NCBI GenBank assembly: GCA_023435745.1
Contig: JAEZMD010000002.1
Coordinates: 124,001 to 188,000, forward strand
Source: Bacillota bacterium
Lineage (GTDB): Bacteria; Bacillota; Clostridia; Acetivibrionales; DTU013
Direction: 5' to 3'
DNA: 64,000 nucleotides
Under the pieces are notes generated by a model. It had not been told where the DNA came from. It did no database searches and saw only the letters and a program-made list of their open reading frames with translations. Below, one piece after another: positions 39,744-48,674 of the stretch (position 1 is the first letter of the stretch; every line of letters begins with the position of its first letter). Position numbers and translations under genes: made by a program.

Positions 39744-40160
39744 ATGGAAGAGACGCGTAAGGAGAAAATAAAATTATTCAGGAAAACCGATCTCATTGTA
39801 ATTGCTGTAATCATAGCATTTGCAGTTTTGTTCCGGATTGCTTATAACAGCATCTTTGCCGGAAAAGCGGCAAGGGCTGAAATATACTATTATTCGGAGC
39901 TTGTTGAGACGGTTGATCTGGTATCCGGGCAGGAGAGGATTTTTTCTGTTGCGCAGGAGGAAGATGTTGTTTTTCTACTGGATAAATGGGGTAATATACA
40001 GTTTATTCGGTCCGATTGCCCGGATAAGGTGTGCATCAACGCAGGAAAGCTGCACATGGTCGGACAGAGCGCAGCCTGCCTGCCCAACGGGATTGTAGTT
40101 AAAATTGTTCCACAGGGGGAGCGCAATGAGGATGATCCGGACATCATTGTCGGAAGATAA
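39744..40160 (+). CDS. eetA: NusG domain II-containing protein (EetA-like)
   Basis: A 138-residue protein with one N-terminal membrane helix (~15-33) and an extracellular beta-rich NusG domain II-type module containing ...DKWGNIQFIRSDCPDKVC..., a Cys-x4-Cys pair and a LPNGIVVKIVP end. Such proteins precede the Gx transporter in flavin-based electron transfer loci, where they are called EetA. The two cysteines suggest a disulfide or metal site. The ATG at 39744 is used; a TTG overlapping the previous stop is an alternative. It overlaps the next gene by 35 bp. Confidence 0.8.
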   Translation: MEETRKEKIKLFRKTDLIVIAVIIAFAVLFRIAYNSIFAGKAARAEIYYYSELVETVDLVSGQERIFSVAQEEDVVFLLDKWGNIQFIRSDCPDKVCINAGKLHMVGQSAACLPNGIVVKIVPQGERNEDDPDIIVGR

Positions 40161-40677
40161 GGAGTTGACCGGCAGGGAAGACAAGACCCGGCGCCTGGTT
40201 CATGCAGGCCTGATTTTCGCGCTTGCGATAGTTCTGGCAATAGCAGAGAATGCATTTCCACCGCTTCCGCTGCCTGTACCCGGCGTCAAATTCGGGCTAT
40301 CGAATATTGCCGTGATGTATGCCATGATTTTTCTTACGAAGGGTCAGGCTTATTCCATTGCAGTATTGAAGGCGCTGTTTGTATTTATAACAAGAGGTCT
40401 GGTTGCAGGAATACTGAGTTTATCCGGCGGGATACTATCATTGACGGTTATGCTGCTGTTAATGATCCTTTTGAGGGATCGGATATCTTACATGCTGCTA
40501 AGTATCTCCGGCGCGATTGCCCATAATTTGGGACAATTTGCTGCTATAACTGTTATTTATACGGGTATGTATTTGTGGGCGTATCTGCCTGTCCTGCTTG
40601 TTTCAGGAGTTTTGGCAGGTATCATTACAGCCGCGCTGCTGAGGCTTATTATTCCAGCTCTGAAGAGACTGGGTTAA
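40126..40677 (+). CDS. eetB: Gx transporter family membrane protein (EetB-like)
   Basis: A 183-residue membrane protein with about six helices of the Gx transporter / heptaprenyl diphosphate synthase component I family. It has a VPGVKFGLSNI segment and a Leu-Ser-Gly-Gly-Ile-Leu-Ser stretch, as in ECF-type S components. In EET loci the EetB protein lies next to EetA and is thought to help electrons cross the envelope. ATG 40126 follows CAGGGGGAG, inside the end of eetA. Confidence 0.8.
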   Translation: MRMIRTSLSEDKELTGREDKTRRLVHAGLIFALAIVLAIAENAFPPLPLPVPGVKFGLSNIAVMYAMIFLTKGQAYSIAVLKALFVFITRGLVAGILSLSGGILSLTVMLLLMILLRDRISYMLLSISGAIAHNLGQFAAITVIYTGMYLWAYLPVLLVSGVLAGIITAALLRLIIPALKRLG

Positions 40678-40712
40678 TAATATAAAACTATATTATTTTT
40701 GGAGGAGCATTT

Positions 40713-41726
40713 ATGAAAAAAATTATTGTATTGATTCTTACGCTGTCAATGTCGGTTGCTGTGCTTGCAGGCTGCGGTGCAGGCTCGGCAGCAGGGGGCG
40801 CTGTGAAGACAGGTTTAGGCGTTGTTTCATCCATTGCCAAGTCAGCAGATGTAACCGCAGAGAAGGAAGGACTTGCAGAAGTAAATTCAACAGTTGCGGC
40901 AGTAACGGTTGATAAGGATGGGAAAATCGTGAAATGTGAGATTGACGTTGCACAGACAAAGATCAATTTCTCCGCAGAGGGAAAAATTACGACTCCACTT
41001 GACGGAGAGTTTAAGACTAAGCAGGAGCTTGGCGAAGCTTATGGGATGAAAAAAGCTTCGGGGATAAAGAAGGAGTGGAACGAGCAGGCGGATGCATTTG
41101 CAGCTTATGTTGCCGGCAAGACTCTTGAGCAGGTCAAAGGGATTGCAATCAATGCGGAAGGCGTTCCTACAGGTTCGGATCTGACCTCTTCCGTAACGGT
41201 TCATATCACCGACCTGACGGCAGCAATCGAAAAGGCTGTAAACAACGCAAAGGATTTGGGCGCGAAGGCAGGCGACAAGCTGGGGCTTGGCATTGTAACC
41301 ACGATAAACAAGTCAACAGATGCTACTGCTGAGAAGGAAGGTCTTGCACAGGCATACTCCATGTATACTGCAACTACCTTTGCTGCGGACGGAAAAATCA
41401 CCAGCTCTGTGATTGACTCTTCCCAGTCCAACGTGAACTTTACCACAGATGGTAAAATCACTTCTGACCTGAAAGCTGAACTCAAGACGAAGAATGAGCT
41501 TGGCGATGCTTACGGAATGAGAAAGAATTCTGGAATCAAGAAGGAATGGAATGAGCAGGCTGCAGCATTTGCGGCATATACTGTCGGTAAGACAGCGGCT
41601 CAGGTCAAAGGCGTGGCTGTTAACGCAGAAGGCGTTCCAACGGCTTCTGAGCTGACTAGCTCGGTTACGGTACACATTACCGATTTCCTGACAATCATTG
41701 AAAAGGCATCGGCGAATGCAAAATAG
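40713..41726 (+). CDS. Two-domain lipoprotein, PplA-like, with no standard flavinylation motif
   Basis: A 337-residue lipoprotein: signal (~1-19), lipobox Val-Leu-Ala-Gly-Cys, then two tandem ~145-residue domains nearly identical in plan. Each starts near Ala-Thr-Ala-Glu-Lys-Glu-Gly-Leu-Ala, has Lys-Lys-Glu-Trp-Asn-Glu-Gln-Ala and ends with a Leu-Thr-Ser-Ser-Val-Thr-Val-His-Ile-Thr-Asp segment. FMN-bind domains end with Asp-x-x-[ST]-Gly-Ala-[ST]; here the equivalent position reads Asp/Glu-Leu-Thr-Ser-Ser-Val-Thr. In Listeria the PplA lipoprotein carries two FMN groups added by FmnB; this gene sits directly before an FmnB-like gene. Surface electron carrier is the likely role, but flavin attachment is unproven. 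ATG follows GGAGG. Confidence 0.75.
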   Translation: MKKIIVLILTLSMSVAVLAGCGAGSAAGGAVKTGLGVVSSIAKSADVTAEKEGLAEVNSTVAAVTVDKDGKIVKCEIDVAQTKINFSAEGKITTPLDGEFKTKQELGEAYGMKKASGIKKEWNEQADAFAAYVAGKTLEQVKGIAINAEGVPTGSDLTSSVTVHITDLTAAIEKAVNNAKDLGAKAGDKLGLGIVTTINKSTDATAEKEGLAQAYSMYTATTFAADGKITSSVIDSSQSNVNFTTDGKITSDLKAELKTKNELGDAYGMRKNSGIKKEWNEQAAAFAAYTVGKTAAQVKGVAVNAEGVPTASELTSSVTVHITDFLTIIEKASANAK

Positions 41727-41757
41727 TTTTAAGTAAATATTTATGTTATGATAATGC

Positions 41758-41792
41758 AGAGGGGCAATTAATTGCCTCTCTGACTTTGTTTT
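41758..41792 (+). terminator. Likely terminator after the lipoprotein gene
   Basis: AGAGGGGCAAT / ATTGCCTCTCT, a palindromic hairpin around TTAA, followed by a T-rich GACTTTGTTTTATT. Partial readthrough to the flavin transferase gene is likely. Confidence 0.55.
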
Positions 41793-41797
41793 ATTGC

Positions 41798-41880
41798 CCA
41801 GGATGCATGGGCGAGCAGCCAGGCTGCATGGACGAGCAGCAAACATAGTTTGCGACCAGTCAGGCTTTGCCTGCGACCAG
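41798..41880 (+). repeat. Array of four ~21-bp mini-hairpin units before the flavin transferase
   Basis: Units at 41798-41818, 41819-41839, 41840-41859 and 41860-41880. Each begins with a short dyad (CCAG..CATGG, CAAACATAGTTTG, CAGGCTTTGCCTG) and ends with GCGAGCAG, ACGAGCAG or CGACCAG. The dyads differ in sequence but keep pairing. Confidence 0.75.
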
Positions 41881-41913
41881 CCACTTTGATTTTGTTTATG
41901 AGAGGTATGCGAT

Positions 41914-43035
41914 TTGTCAAGGAAAGCAGCAGCATTACTATTGACCATATTGATTCTGATAAACGGTTCGGCTTGCGGGAAAAAGAGCTCCCGGTATGAA
42001 GCTGAATTTTTACGTTTGTTTGATACGTTGACAAAAATCATTGCTTATTCGGATAGCGAGGCTGACTTCACAGAACAGGCCCAGTTGATCCATGACAGCC
42101 TGGAGGAATATCATCAGCTTTATGATATTTACAATGAGTATGAGGGGATCAACAACCTGAAAACAGTCAACAATAATGCCGGGATCGCTCCTGTAAAGGT
42201 AGATCGCAGAATTATTGATCTGATTCGCTTTGCCATGGACTGGTACGAAAAGACGGACGGGAAGGTAAATATTGCATACGGCTCAGTGCTCAAGCTCTGG
42301 CACGACTGTCGCGAGGCGGCAGGGGAGGATCCTGAGCAGGCGCGGCTACCTCAGCGGGATCAGTTGCTGGAGGCAGGCAGACACACGGATATTGACAAGA
42401 TAATTATCAATGAGGAAGAATCCACCGTATTTCTCGAGGATCCAGATATGAGACTGGATGTGGGTGCGGTTGCCAAGGGCTATGCGACAGAAGAGGTAAG
42501 CCGGATTGCCAGAGAAAACGGCTTCACATCCGGTTTGATCAGCGTTGGCGGAAATGTGAGAGCAATCTCCGGGAAAGCCATAAGCGGCGGAAAGCCACAT
42601 GGTAAGAAAACTACGGAAATCGGCGGTGAAGGGGACGACGACTCCGGTGATAGTATAATGCCCTGGAATGTAGGCATACAGAACCCTGATCTGGAAAGTG
42701 AAAAAGAACAGCTCCTCAGTATAAATCTAACCGATGCATCGCTTGTTACCAGCGGCATCTATGAACGCTTCTACACAGTGGGCGGCAGGAATTACCACCA
42801 CATTATTGACCCGGAAACATTATACCCGTCAGAGTACTTTATGTCGGTTTCCATTGTCTGCAAGGATTCCGGCGTGGCCGACGCCCTTTCTACAGCAGTT
42901 TTCAACATGCCCCTTGAACAGGGACTCGAATTCATCAACAGCCTGCCCGACACGGAAGCACTTTGGGTTCTAAAAAATGGCGAGCTGCGATTAAGTGAAC
43001 ATTTCGAAGATTTTCTTGCTGACGCAAAAAATTAA
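41914..43035 (+). CDS. apbE: FAD:protein FMN transferase (ApbE family), FmnB-like lipoprotein
   Basis: A 373-residue lipoprotein: signal with lipobox Gly-Ser-Ala-Cys near residues 18-21, then an ApbE domain with DVGAVAKGYATEEV, SVGGNVRAIS, TSGIYERF, HHIIDPETL and DALSTAVF, all family hallmarks. It transfers FMN from FAD onto a Thr of extracellular proteins. The gene starts with TTG at 41914 after GAGAGG; no ATG gives the full signal peptide. It is the last gene of the electron-transfer block. A ~25-residue insertion (~225-250, Gly/Lys/Asp-rich) follows the SVGGNVRA segment. Confidence 0.93.
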   Translation: MSRKAAALLLTILILINGSACGKKSSRYEAEFLRLFDTLTKIIAYSDSEADFTEQAQLIHDSLEEYHQLYDIYNEYEGINNLKTVNNNAGIAPVKVDRRIIDLIRFAMDWYEKTDGKVNIAYGSVLKLWHDCREAAGEDPEQARLPQRDQLLEAGRHTDIDKIIINEEESTVFLEDPDMRLDVGAVAKGYATEEVSRIARENGFTSGLISVGGNVRAISGKAISGGKPHGKKTTEIGGEGDDDSGDSIMPWNVGIQNPDLESEKEQLLSINLTDASLVTSGIYERFYTVGGRNYHHIIDPETLYPSEYFMSVSIVCKDSGVADALSTAVFNMPLEQGLEFINSLPDTEALWVLKNGELRLSEHFEDFLADAKN

Positions 43036-43063
43036 ATGAAAAGGTATTCTTTTTTTATTATTA

Positions 43064-43072
43064 TGTTATAAT
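43064..43072 (+). promoter_or_regulatory. Extended -10 promoter element upstream of ppdK
   Basis: TGTTATAAT (-10 hexamer 43067-43072) about 90 bp before the ppdK start, no clear -35. A second TATAAT-like run lies near 43110. Confidence 0.4.
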
Positions 43073-43161
43073 AATATGGGTCTATGGGAAGATAATTTTT
43101 GCTTTGTATGTATAATAATCTTTATCATACATTATTTACTACATATCAAATGGAGGTATAT

Positions 43162-45804
43162 ATGTCAAAATACGTTTATTTATTCAAAGAGGGAAATGCC
43201 TCAATGAAAAATCTGCTTGGAGGCAAAGGTGCGAATCTTGCCGAGATGACCGGTTTGGGTCTGCCTGTACCGAGAGGCTTTACAGTAACTACCGAAGCAT
43301 GTACGCAGTACTATAAGGATGGACAGGTTATATCGAAGGAAATCGAAGGACAGATCAATGATGCGCTTGCTGCGACAGAAGCCGTTGTCGGTAAAAAATT
43401 CGGCGATCCGTCAAATCCCTTCCTCGTATCTGTGCGCTCAGGCGCAAGAGCATCCATGCCCGGTATGATGGATACAATTTTGAACCTGGGTCTCAATGAC
43501 GCGGTGGTTGAAGGACTTGCAAAGCTCACTTCCAATGAGAGATTTGCATATGACAGCTATAGAAGATTCATTCAAATGTTCAGCGACGTTGTAATGGAAG
43601 TGGAAAAACCAAAATTTGAGCATATTCTTGATGCGGTTAAGAAGGAAAACGGTGCGAAGGCCGATACCGACCTGACTGCAGATAACCTGAAAGAGGTTGT
43701 TAGGAGATATAAGCAGTTATATAAAGCCGAAAAAGGCACTGAGTTTCCCCAGGACCCTAAGATTCAGCTGATGGAGGCTGTCCAGGCTGTTTTCCGTTCC
43801 TGGGACAACCCGAGGGCTATTGTCTACAGAAGGTTGAACGATATCCCCGGAGACTGGGGCACCGCTGTTAATGTACAGGAAATGGTATACGGCAACATGG
43901 GCAATGATTCGGGTACAGGTGTTGCATTTACGAGAAATCCGTCCACGGGCGAGAAGAAGCTGTACGGCGAATTCCTGATGAATGCGCAGGGCGAAGATGT
44001 TGTGGCCGGTATCAGGACTCCTCAGACCATTGACAAGATGAAAGAGATCAACCCGGACGCTTATAATCAGTTTGTAGACATTGCAAATAAGCTTGAAAAT
44101 CATTATAAGGACATGCAGGACATGGAGTTCACCATTGAGAAGGGCAAACTCTTCATGCTTCAGACCAGAAACGGCAAGAGAACAGCTGCAGCTGCTCTGA
44201 AGATCGCCGTTGACCTGGTTGCCGAGGGAATGGCGACAAAGCAGGAAGCAATATTAAAGGTGGATCCAAAGCAGCTGGACTCATTACTGCACCCAAGCTT
44301 CGATACAAAGGCAATGAAGGCTGCCACTCCTATTGCAAAAGGACTTCCGGCATCTCCGGGAGCAGCAACAGGAAAGGTTTATTTTAAGGCTGAGGACGCA
44401 GTTGAGGCATTCAATAACGGAGAAAAGAAAGTGATTCTTGTCCGTCTTGAAACATCTCCTGAAGATATTGAAGGAATGAATGCTTCACAGGGCATCCTGA
44501 CCGGACGCGGCGGCATGACCTCCCATGCGGCGGTTGTGGCTCGCGGGATGGGCACCTGCTGCGTAGCAGGCTGCAGCGAGGTCAAGATTTTTGAAAAGGA
44601 AAAGTATTTCTTAGATAAAAATGGCAAAAAGTATTCGGAAGGCGATTGGATATCTCTGGACGGCTCTACCGGTAATGTTTACGGCGAACAGCTTCCAACA
44701 GTGGAGACTGAAATGACCGGCGACTTTGCGACATTTATGTCATGGGCTGACGAAATCAGAACGCTTAAGGTAAGAACCAATGCCGACACACCGAGGGATG
44801 CCATACAGGCTATCAAATTCGGCGCAGAGGGAATCGGCCTTTGCCGTACAGAGCATATGTTCTTTGATCCCGACAGGATATTTGCCTTTAGGCAGATGAT
44901 AGTTTCCAGCAATGTTGAGCAGAGAAAGAAAGCGCTCGAAAAGATTCTCCCCATGCAGAGAGGCGATTTTGAGGGTCTCTTTACAGAAATGAAGGGATAT
45001 CCGGTAACAATCAGGCTTCTTGATCCGCCGCTGCATGAGTTCCTGCCACAGGAGGATGCGGATATCAATGCGTTGGCAAAAGAGCTTGATATTTCTTCGG
45101 ATTCGCTCAGGTCATTAGTCAAGAGCCTGCATGAGCTCAACCCGATGATGGGACACAGGGGCTGCCGTCTGGCCGTTTCCTATCCTGAGATTGCTGAGAT
45201 GCAGACCAGAGCTATTATTGAAGCTGCCATCAACGTAAACAGGAAGGGCATGTCGGTTATTCCTGAGATCATGATCCCACTGGTATGTGAGTTGAAGGAA
45301 TTGAAATTCGTCAAGGACATCATCGTCTCCACAGCCGATGCGATTATTGCCGAGGCAGGTGTGAAGCTGAACTATATGGTCGGAACCATGATCGAGATCC
45401 CAAGGGCTGCGCTGCTTGCTGATGAGATCGCTACCGAGGCTGAATTCTTCTCCTTCGGCACCAACGACCTGACACAGATGACTTATGGACTCAGCCGTGA
45501 TGATGCCGGCAGGATCCTGGACGACTACTATAAAGTGAAGATATTCGAGTCTGACCCGACGGCCAGGATTGATCAGTCCGGTGTTGGCAAGCTGATGAAG
45601 ATGGCTGTTGCAGGCGGAAAAGCCACCAGACCCGGCATCAAGCTGGGTATCTGCGGCGAGCATGGCGGAGATCCTTCTTCCGTTGAATTCTGCCATCAGA
45701 TCGGATTGAGCTATGTTTCATGCTCACCGTTCCGTGTGCCGATCGCAAGACTGGCGGCGGCTCAGGCAGTTGTTAAGAAAGAAGGAGAACTGGGGCAGAA
45801 GTAA
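43162..45804 (+). CDS. ppdK: Pyruvate, phosphate dikinase
   Basis: An 880-residue enzyme of standard length. N-terminal nucleotide domain: LLGGKGANLAEM, SVRSGARASMPGMMDT. Central phosphohistidine domain with GGMTSHAAVVARG (His455) and C-terminal PEP/pyruvate domain with GICGEHGGDP (Cys831); both positions equal those of the well-studied Clostridium symbiosum enzyme. It interconverts pyruvate, ATP and phosphate with PEP, AMP and diphosphate, and serves glycolysis in many Clostridia. ATG 43162 follows TGGAGG; a longer upstream frame is not plausible. Confidence 0.98.
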   Translation: MSKYVYLFKEGNASMKNLLGGKGANLAEMTGLGLPVPRGFTVTTEACTQYYKDGQVISKEIEGQINDALAATEAVVGKKFGDPSNPFLVSVRSGARASMPGMMDTILNLGLNDAVVEGLAKLTSNERFAYDSYRRFIQMFSDVVMEVEKPKFEHILDAVKKENGAKADTDLTADNLKEVVRRYKQLYKAEKGTEFPQDPKIQLMEAVQAVFRSWDNPRAIVYRRLNDIPGDWGTAVNVQEMVYGNMGNDSGTGVAFTRNPSTGEKKLYGEFLMNAQGEDVVAGIRTPQTIDKMKEINPDAYNQFVDIANKLENHYKDMQDMEFTIEKGKLFMLQTRNGKRTAAAALKIAVDLVAEGMATKQEAILKVDPKQLDSLLHPSFDTKAMKAATPIAKGLPASPGAATGKVYFKAEDAVEAFNNGEKKVILVRLETSPEDIEGMNASQGILTGRGGMTSHAAVVARGMGTCCVAGCSEVKIFEKEKYFLDKNGKKYSEGDWISLDGSTGNVYGEQLPTVETEMTGDFATFMSWADEIRTLKVRTNADTPRDAIQAIKFGAEGIGLCRTEHMFFDPDRIFAFRQMIVSSNVEQRKKALEKILPMQRGDFEGLFTEMKGYPVTIRLLDPPLHEFLPQEDADINALAKELDISSDSLRSLVKSLHELNPMMGHRGCRLAVSYPEIAEMQTRAIIEAAINVNRKGMSVIPEIMIPLVCELKELKFVKDIIVSTADAIIAEAGVKLNYMVGTMIEIPRAALLADEIATEAEFFSFGTNDLTQMTYGLSRDDAGRILDDYYKVKIFESDPTARIDQSGVGKLMKMAVAGGKATRPGIKLGICGEHGGDPSSVEFCHQIGLSYVSCSPFRVPIARLAAAQAVVKKEGELGQK

Positions 45805-45831
45805 AACGAATATATAGATTTTAAGTATGTG

Positions 45832-45864
45832 ACAAGGGAGGCTGTAATGGCTTCCCTTGTTTTT
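45832..45864 (+). terminator. Rho-independent terminator after ppdK
   Basis: ACAAGGGA...TCCCTTGT stem extended by G-T and G-C pairs, then TTTT. Confidence 0.82.
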
Positions 45865-45993
45865 ACTATCATGGTTGTGAATACGGCTTAATTATTGTAC
45901 AATAAAGTTATTGATTGGTTATTAGTAAGCACTCTGTCCTGTAAAAATGGCAGGGTGTTTTTGCAAACTCTTGTCAAGGGATGGTGTTGGAAG

Positions 45994-47265
45994 ATGAAGG
46001 GATGCTTTTCTGTTTCCGGAACCGGTGCGTTGATAGAGGAATTGGATAAAAAACTCAAGTCAGTTGATAATTGCGCTCTGCTATTTATTGATGTGGATAA
46101 TTTTAAGTATGTGAACGATACATTTGGGCACAGATTTGGGGACAGGCTGCTGAAAAGGTTCTCAGAAATCCTGGACGGACTTGTCAATGAAAACTGCACT
46201 ATTTACAGGATCGGCGCAGATAAATTTACGGTTCTGACGGATCGGTTCTCGGAGATCCTCGAAATTGAAAGGCTCGCAGTCAGAATAATCAAAGGGTTGA
46301 AGGAGCCTGTTGAGATTGATGGGAGGGTCTTGTACCGCACAGTCAGTATTGGCATTTCAATTTACCCGGATCATGGAAGCACTGCTGAGGAGCTGTTCAA
46401 AAATGCCGATATTGCGGTTATCAACGCTAAAGAAACCGGAAAGAACAGGATCACTATCTTCAATGAATCACTGTATACTGCAGTGCAGGAATGGGTGTTT
46501 ATCGAAGGCTATCTGCGCAATGCCCTGAAAAACAATGAGCTTGAGCTGTATTATCAGCCTGTGTATGATATGAAAACTAAGCGTATATCAGGTTTTGAAG
46601 CACTTATGAGATGGAGGAACGATGAGATGGGCTTTGTTATGCCCAACCAGTTCATCAGGGTTGCAGAAGATACGCATATGATCATAGCGATAGGGGAATG
46701 GACGCTGCGCAATGCCTGCCTTTTCCAAAAGCACCTGCAGCAGCAAGGCTGTAAGGATATAAAAGTCTCCGTGAACGTTTCCAGACTTCAGCTTCTTCAG
46801 GATGACTTCGTGGAGATGGTGACGGATATGCTGGATATGGCCGGTATCAGTTCCGACAGTATCCAAATAGAGATTGCCGAGCCGGTTCTGGCCGGGTCCT
46901 TTGATATGATAGTAGACAAGCTGAGGACGCTGGATGAAAGAGGCTTGAGAATTATAATGGATGGCTTTGGAAGAGGATATTCTTCAATGAGCTTATTAAG
47001 TCAGCTTCCGATTACATCGCTGAAAATCGACAGATCGTTTGTCAATACAATAAATGGCACTCTGGAGGGCACATCTTTGGTCGATTTCATGGTGCATATT
47101 GCAAAAAGCATGAATCTGCGAGTGACGGCGGAGGGTGTTGAATCCCGGGAGCAGTATGATCATCTTGAAAAGATCGGCTGCGACGCTCTGCAGGGGTATT
47201 TTTTAAGCAGGCCGCTGCCTGAAAGGGAAGCGATCAACAAGCTGAAGAGCAATACGACAGATTAA
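45994..47265 (+). CDS. Degenerate GGDEF-EAL protein (cyclic-di-GMP family)
   Basis: A ~423-residue protein with no membrane or sensor domain. The GGDEF part starts at once (LFIDVDNFKYVNDTFGHRFGD) but its active-site loop reads Gly-Ala-Asp-Lys-Phe (74-78) and is unlikely to make cyclic-di-GMP. The EAL part keeps Glu202 in GFEALMRW, Asn in NVSRLQL, Lys in LKIDRSFV and Glu in TAEGVES, but the metal-binding Asp-Asp pair of DDFGTGYSS is Asp323-Gly324 in MDGFGRGYSS. It may be a weak phosphodiesterase or a c-di-GMP-binding regulator. Start uncertain: ATG 45994, or a TTG at 45895 adding 33 residues. Confidence 0.88.
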   Translation: MKGCFSVSGTGALIEELDKKLKSVDNCALLFIDVDNFKYVNDTFGHRFGDRLLKRFSEILDGLVNENCTIYRIGADKFTVLTDRFSEILEIERLAVRIIKGLKEPVEIDGRVLYRTVSIGISIYPDHGSTAEELFKNADIAVINAKETGKNRITIFNESLYTAVQEWVFIEGYLRNALKNNELELYYQPVYDMKTKRISGFEALMRWRNDEMGFVMPNQFIRVAEDTHMIIAIGEWTLRNACLFQKHLQQQGCKDIKVSVNVSRLQLLQDDFVEMVTDMLDMAGISSDSIQIEIAEPVLAGSFDMIVDKLRTLDERGLRIIMDGFGRGYSSMSLLSQLPITSLKIDRSFVNTINGTLEGTSLVDFMVHIAKSMNLRVTAEGVESREQYDHLEKIGCDALQGYFLSRPLPEREAINKLKSNTTD

Positions 47266-47286
47266 ACAGAATCAGGGGTATTACAA

Positions 47287-48231
47287 ATGACATTTCTAAA
47301 TTCAATTGAGAGTATATTAACGATTATTATAATGATCATGACGGGATATTTTCTGACCCGTGCCGGTTGGTTCAATGATGCTACCGGCAAAGTCTTTTCA
47401 AAGGTAATCCTGAATGTTTCACTGCCCTGTTACATGCTATATAATATCACATCAACCTTTGACAGGGCTGAGTTGATAGGCTTCGCCGTGAATTTGCCCG
47501 TTCCGTTCCTTTCAATCGGGCTGAGCTATCTTTTGTCCATTGTGGTGAGCAATCTCATAAAGGTGGATCGAAGCCGCAAGGGTGTATTCCGTTCGATGTT
47601 CTTTGCATCTAACACAATGTTTATCGGGCTGCCTGTCAATCTGGCGTTGTTTGGAGAGGAAGCAGTACCTTTTGTTCTGCTGTATTATCTTGCAAATACG
47701 AGCTTTTACTGGACAGTTGGTGCATATGAGGTGAGCCTGGATAATCCGGAAAATGAAAGAGCTTCACTTTTGAACCTTCAAACGCTAAAAAGGATATTTA
47801 ATCCGGCGATTCTGGGATTTTTAACCGGTGTTATTCTGGTACTGACCGACATATCGCTGCCTGCGTTCCTGATCAACAGCAGCAAATATATTGGCAATCT
47901 GACCACTCCTTTGGCGATGTTCTTCACAGGCATCGCTCTGTATTCGGTCAAACCGGCTGATATTAAATTCAACAAGGATATGGGGGTGTTAATTTTGGCC
48001 CGCGCAGTCATATGCCCGATGATCATGCTGGCGCTCCTGCAGGTTTTCACTGTTCCGAAGCTCATGGGGACTGTCTTCGTCATCCAATCTGCAATGCCCA
48101 CGATTACAAGCACATCGGTGGTGGCAAGGGAATACGGCTCCGATTATCAGTTTGCCGCAGTCATGACAGCTGTAACGACCGCAGCAAGCCTGATCATCAT
48201 CCCGCTCTATATGTGGCAGCTAGGCGGTTGA
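47287..48231 (+). CDS. AEC family transporter (auxin efflux carrier type)
   Basis: A 314-residue protein with about ten membrane helices and the inverted-repeat pattern of the AEC family: a Gly-Tyr-Phe-Leu-Thr-Arg-Ala-Gly segment at the N-terminus, a Phe-Ala-Ser-Asn-Thr-Met-Phe-Ile-Gly-Leu-Pro segment in the middle, and a Met-Pro-Thr-Ile-Thr-Ser-Thr segment near the end. Members export or import organic acids such as malate; the substrate is unknown here. It starts 21 bp after the GGDEF-EAL gene and may share its transcript. Confidence 0.9.
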   Translation: MTFLNSIESILTIIIMIMTGYFLTRAGWFNDATGKVFSKVILNVSLPCYMLYNITSTFDRAELIGFAVNLPVPFLSIGLSYLLSIVVSNLIKVDRSRKGVFRSMFFASNTMFIGLPVNLALFGEEAVPFVLLYYLANTSFYWTVGAYEVSLDNPENERASLLNLQTLKRIFNPAILGFLTGVILVLTDISLPAFLINSSKYIGNLTTPLAMFFTGIALYSVKPADIKFNKDMGVLILARAVICPMIMLALLQVFTVPKLMGTVFVIQSAMPTITSTSVVAREYGSDYQFAAVMTAVTTAASLIIIPLYMWQLGG

Positions 48232-48259
48232 TCTGAGTGCGAATTGTAGTACAAAGGTT

Positions 48260-48577
48260 TTACGACATATCAAGGTTTCTTGCAAGCCGCTCCATTTTCT
48301 TCTTCTTTGATGACTCGTCGTAGTATTCGCCTTCGACGATTTTGGAACTGATATTAGCTTTTTCCATAACCTTATCCATGAGAGTATTTCTAATCTCACC
48401 AATGGATTCTTCAAGACCAAAATAGGACTTCAGGTCTTCCAGTAAGGCGCTTTTTTCAAGATCCTCAAGGTCAATGCTTCTGGATTTACCGGGCGCACTG
48501 AGGATAAACTGGCCCTTGAAATGATACTCGTCTTCTGTGATATGCAGAGCTGACAGGACTAGTTGGTCCATTTTCAT
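48260..48577 (-). CDS. Small protein of unknown function
   Basis: A 105-residue soluble protein, charged and mostly helical, ending in a Lys-rich Ser-Lys-Lys-Lys-Lys stretch. I recognise no family. The start is well supported by AGGAGGT seven bases before the ATG. It is convergent with the AEC gene 28 bp away and faces away from the tRNA promoter. Confidence 0.6.
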   Translation of the reverse strand: MKMDQLVLSALHITEDEYHFKGQFILSAPGKSRSIDLEDLEKSALLEDLKSYFGLEESIGEIRNTLMDKVMEKANISSKIVEGEYYDESSKKKKMERLARNLDMS

Positions 48578-48674
48578 TACTAATACCTCCTATATTTTAA
48601 TTTTGAAATGCAATAGATGATTTCTTCCCTTATTTATTATATATGAAACAGATAAATTTTGAAAGCGAAATCGC

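Noticed and set aside
41798..41880. CRISPR array or attachment site
   Set aside because: Units are contiguous, only ~21 bp, and vary in their dyads; no spacers and no cas genes.
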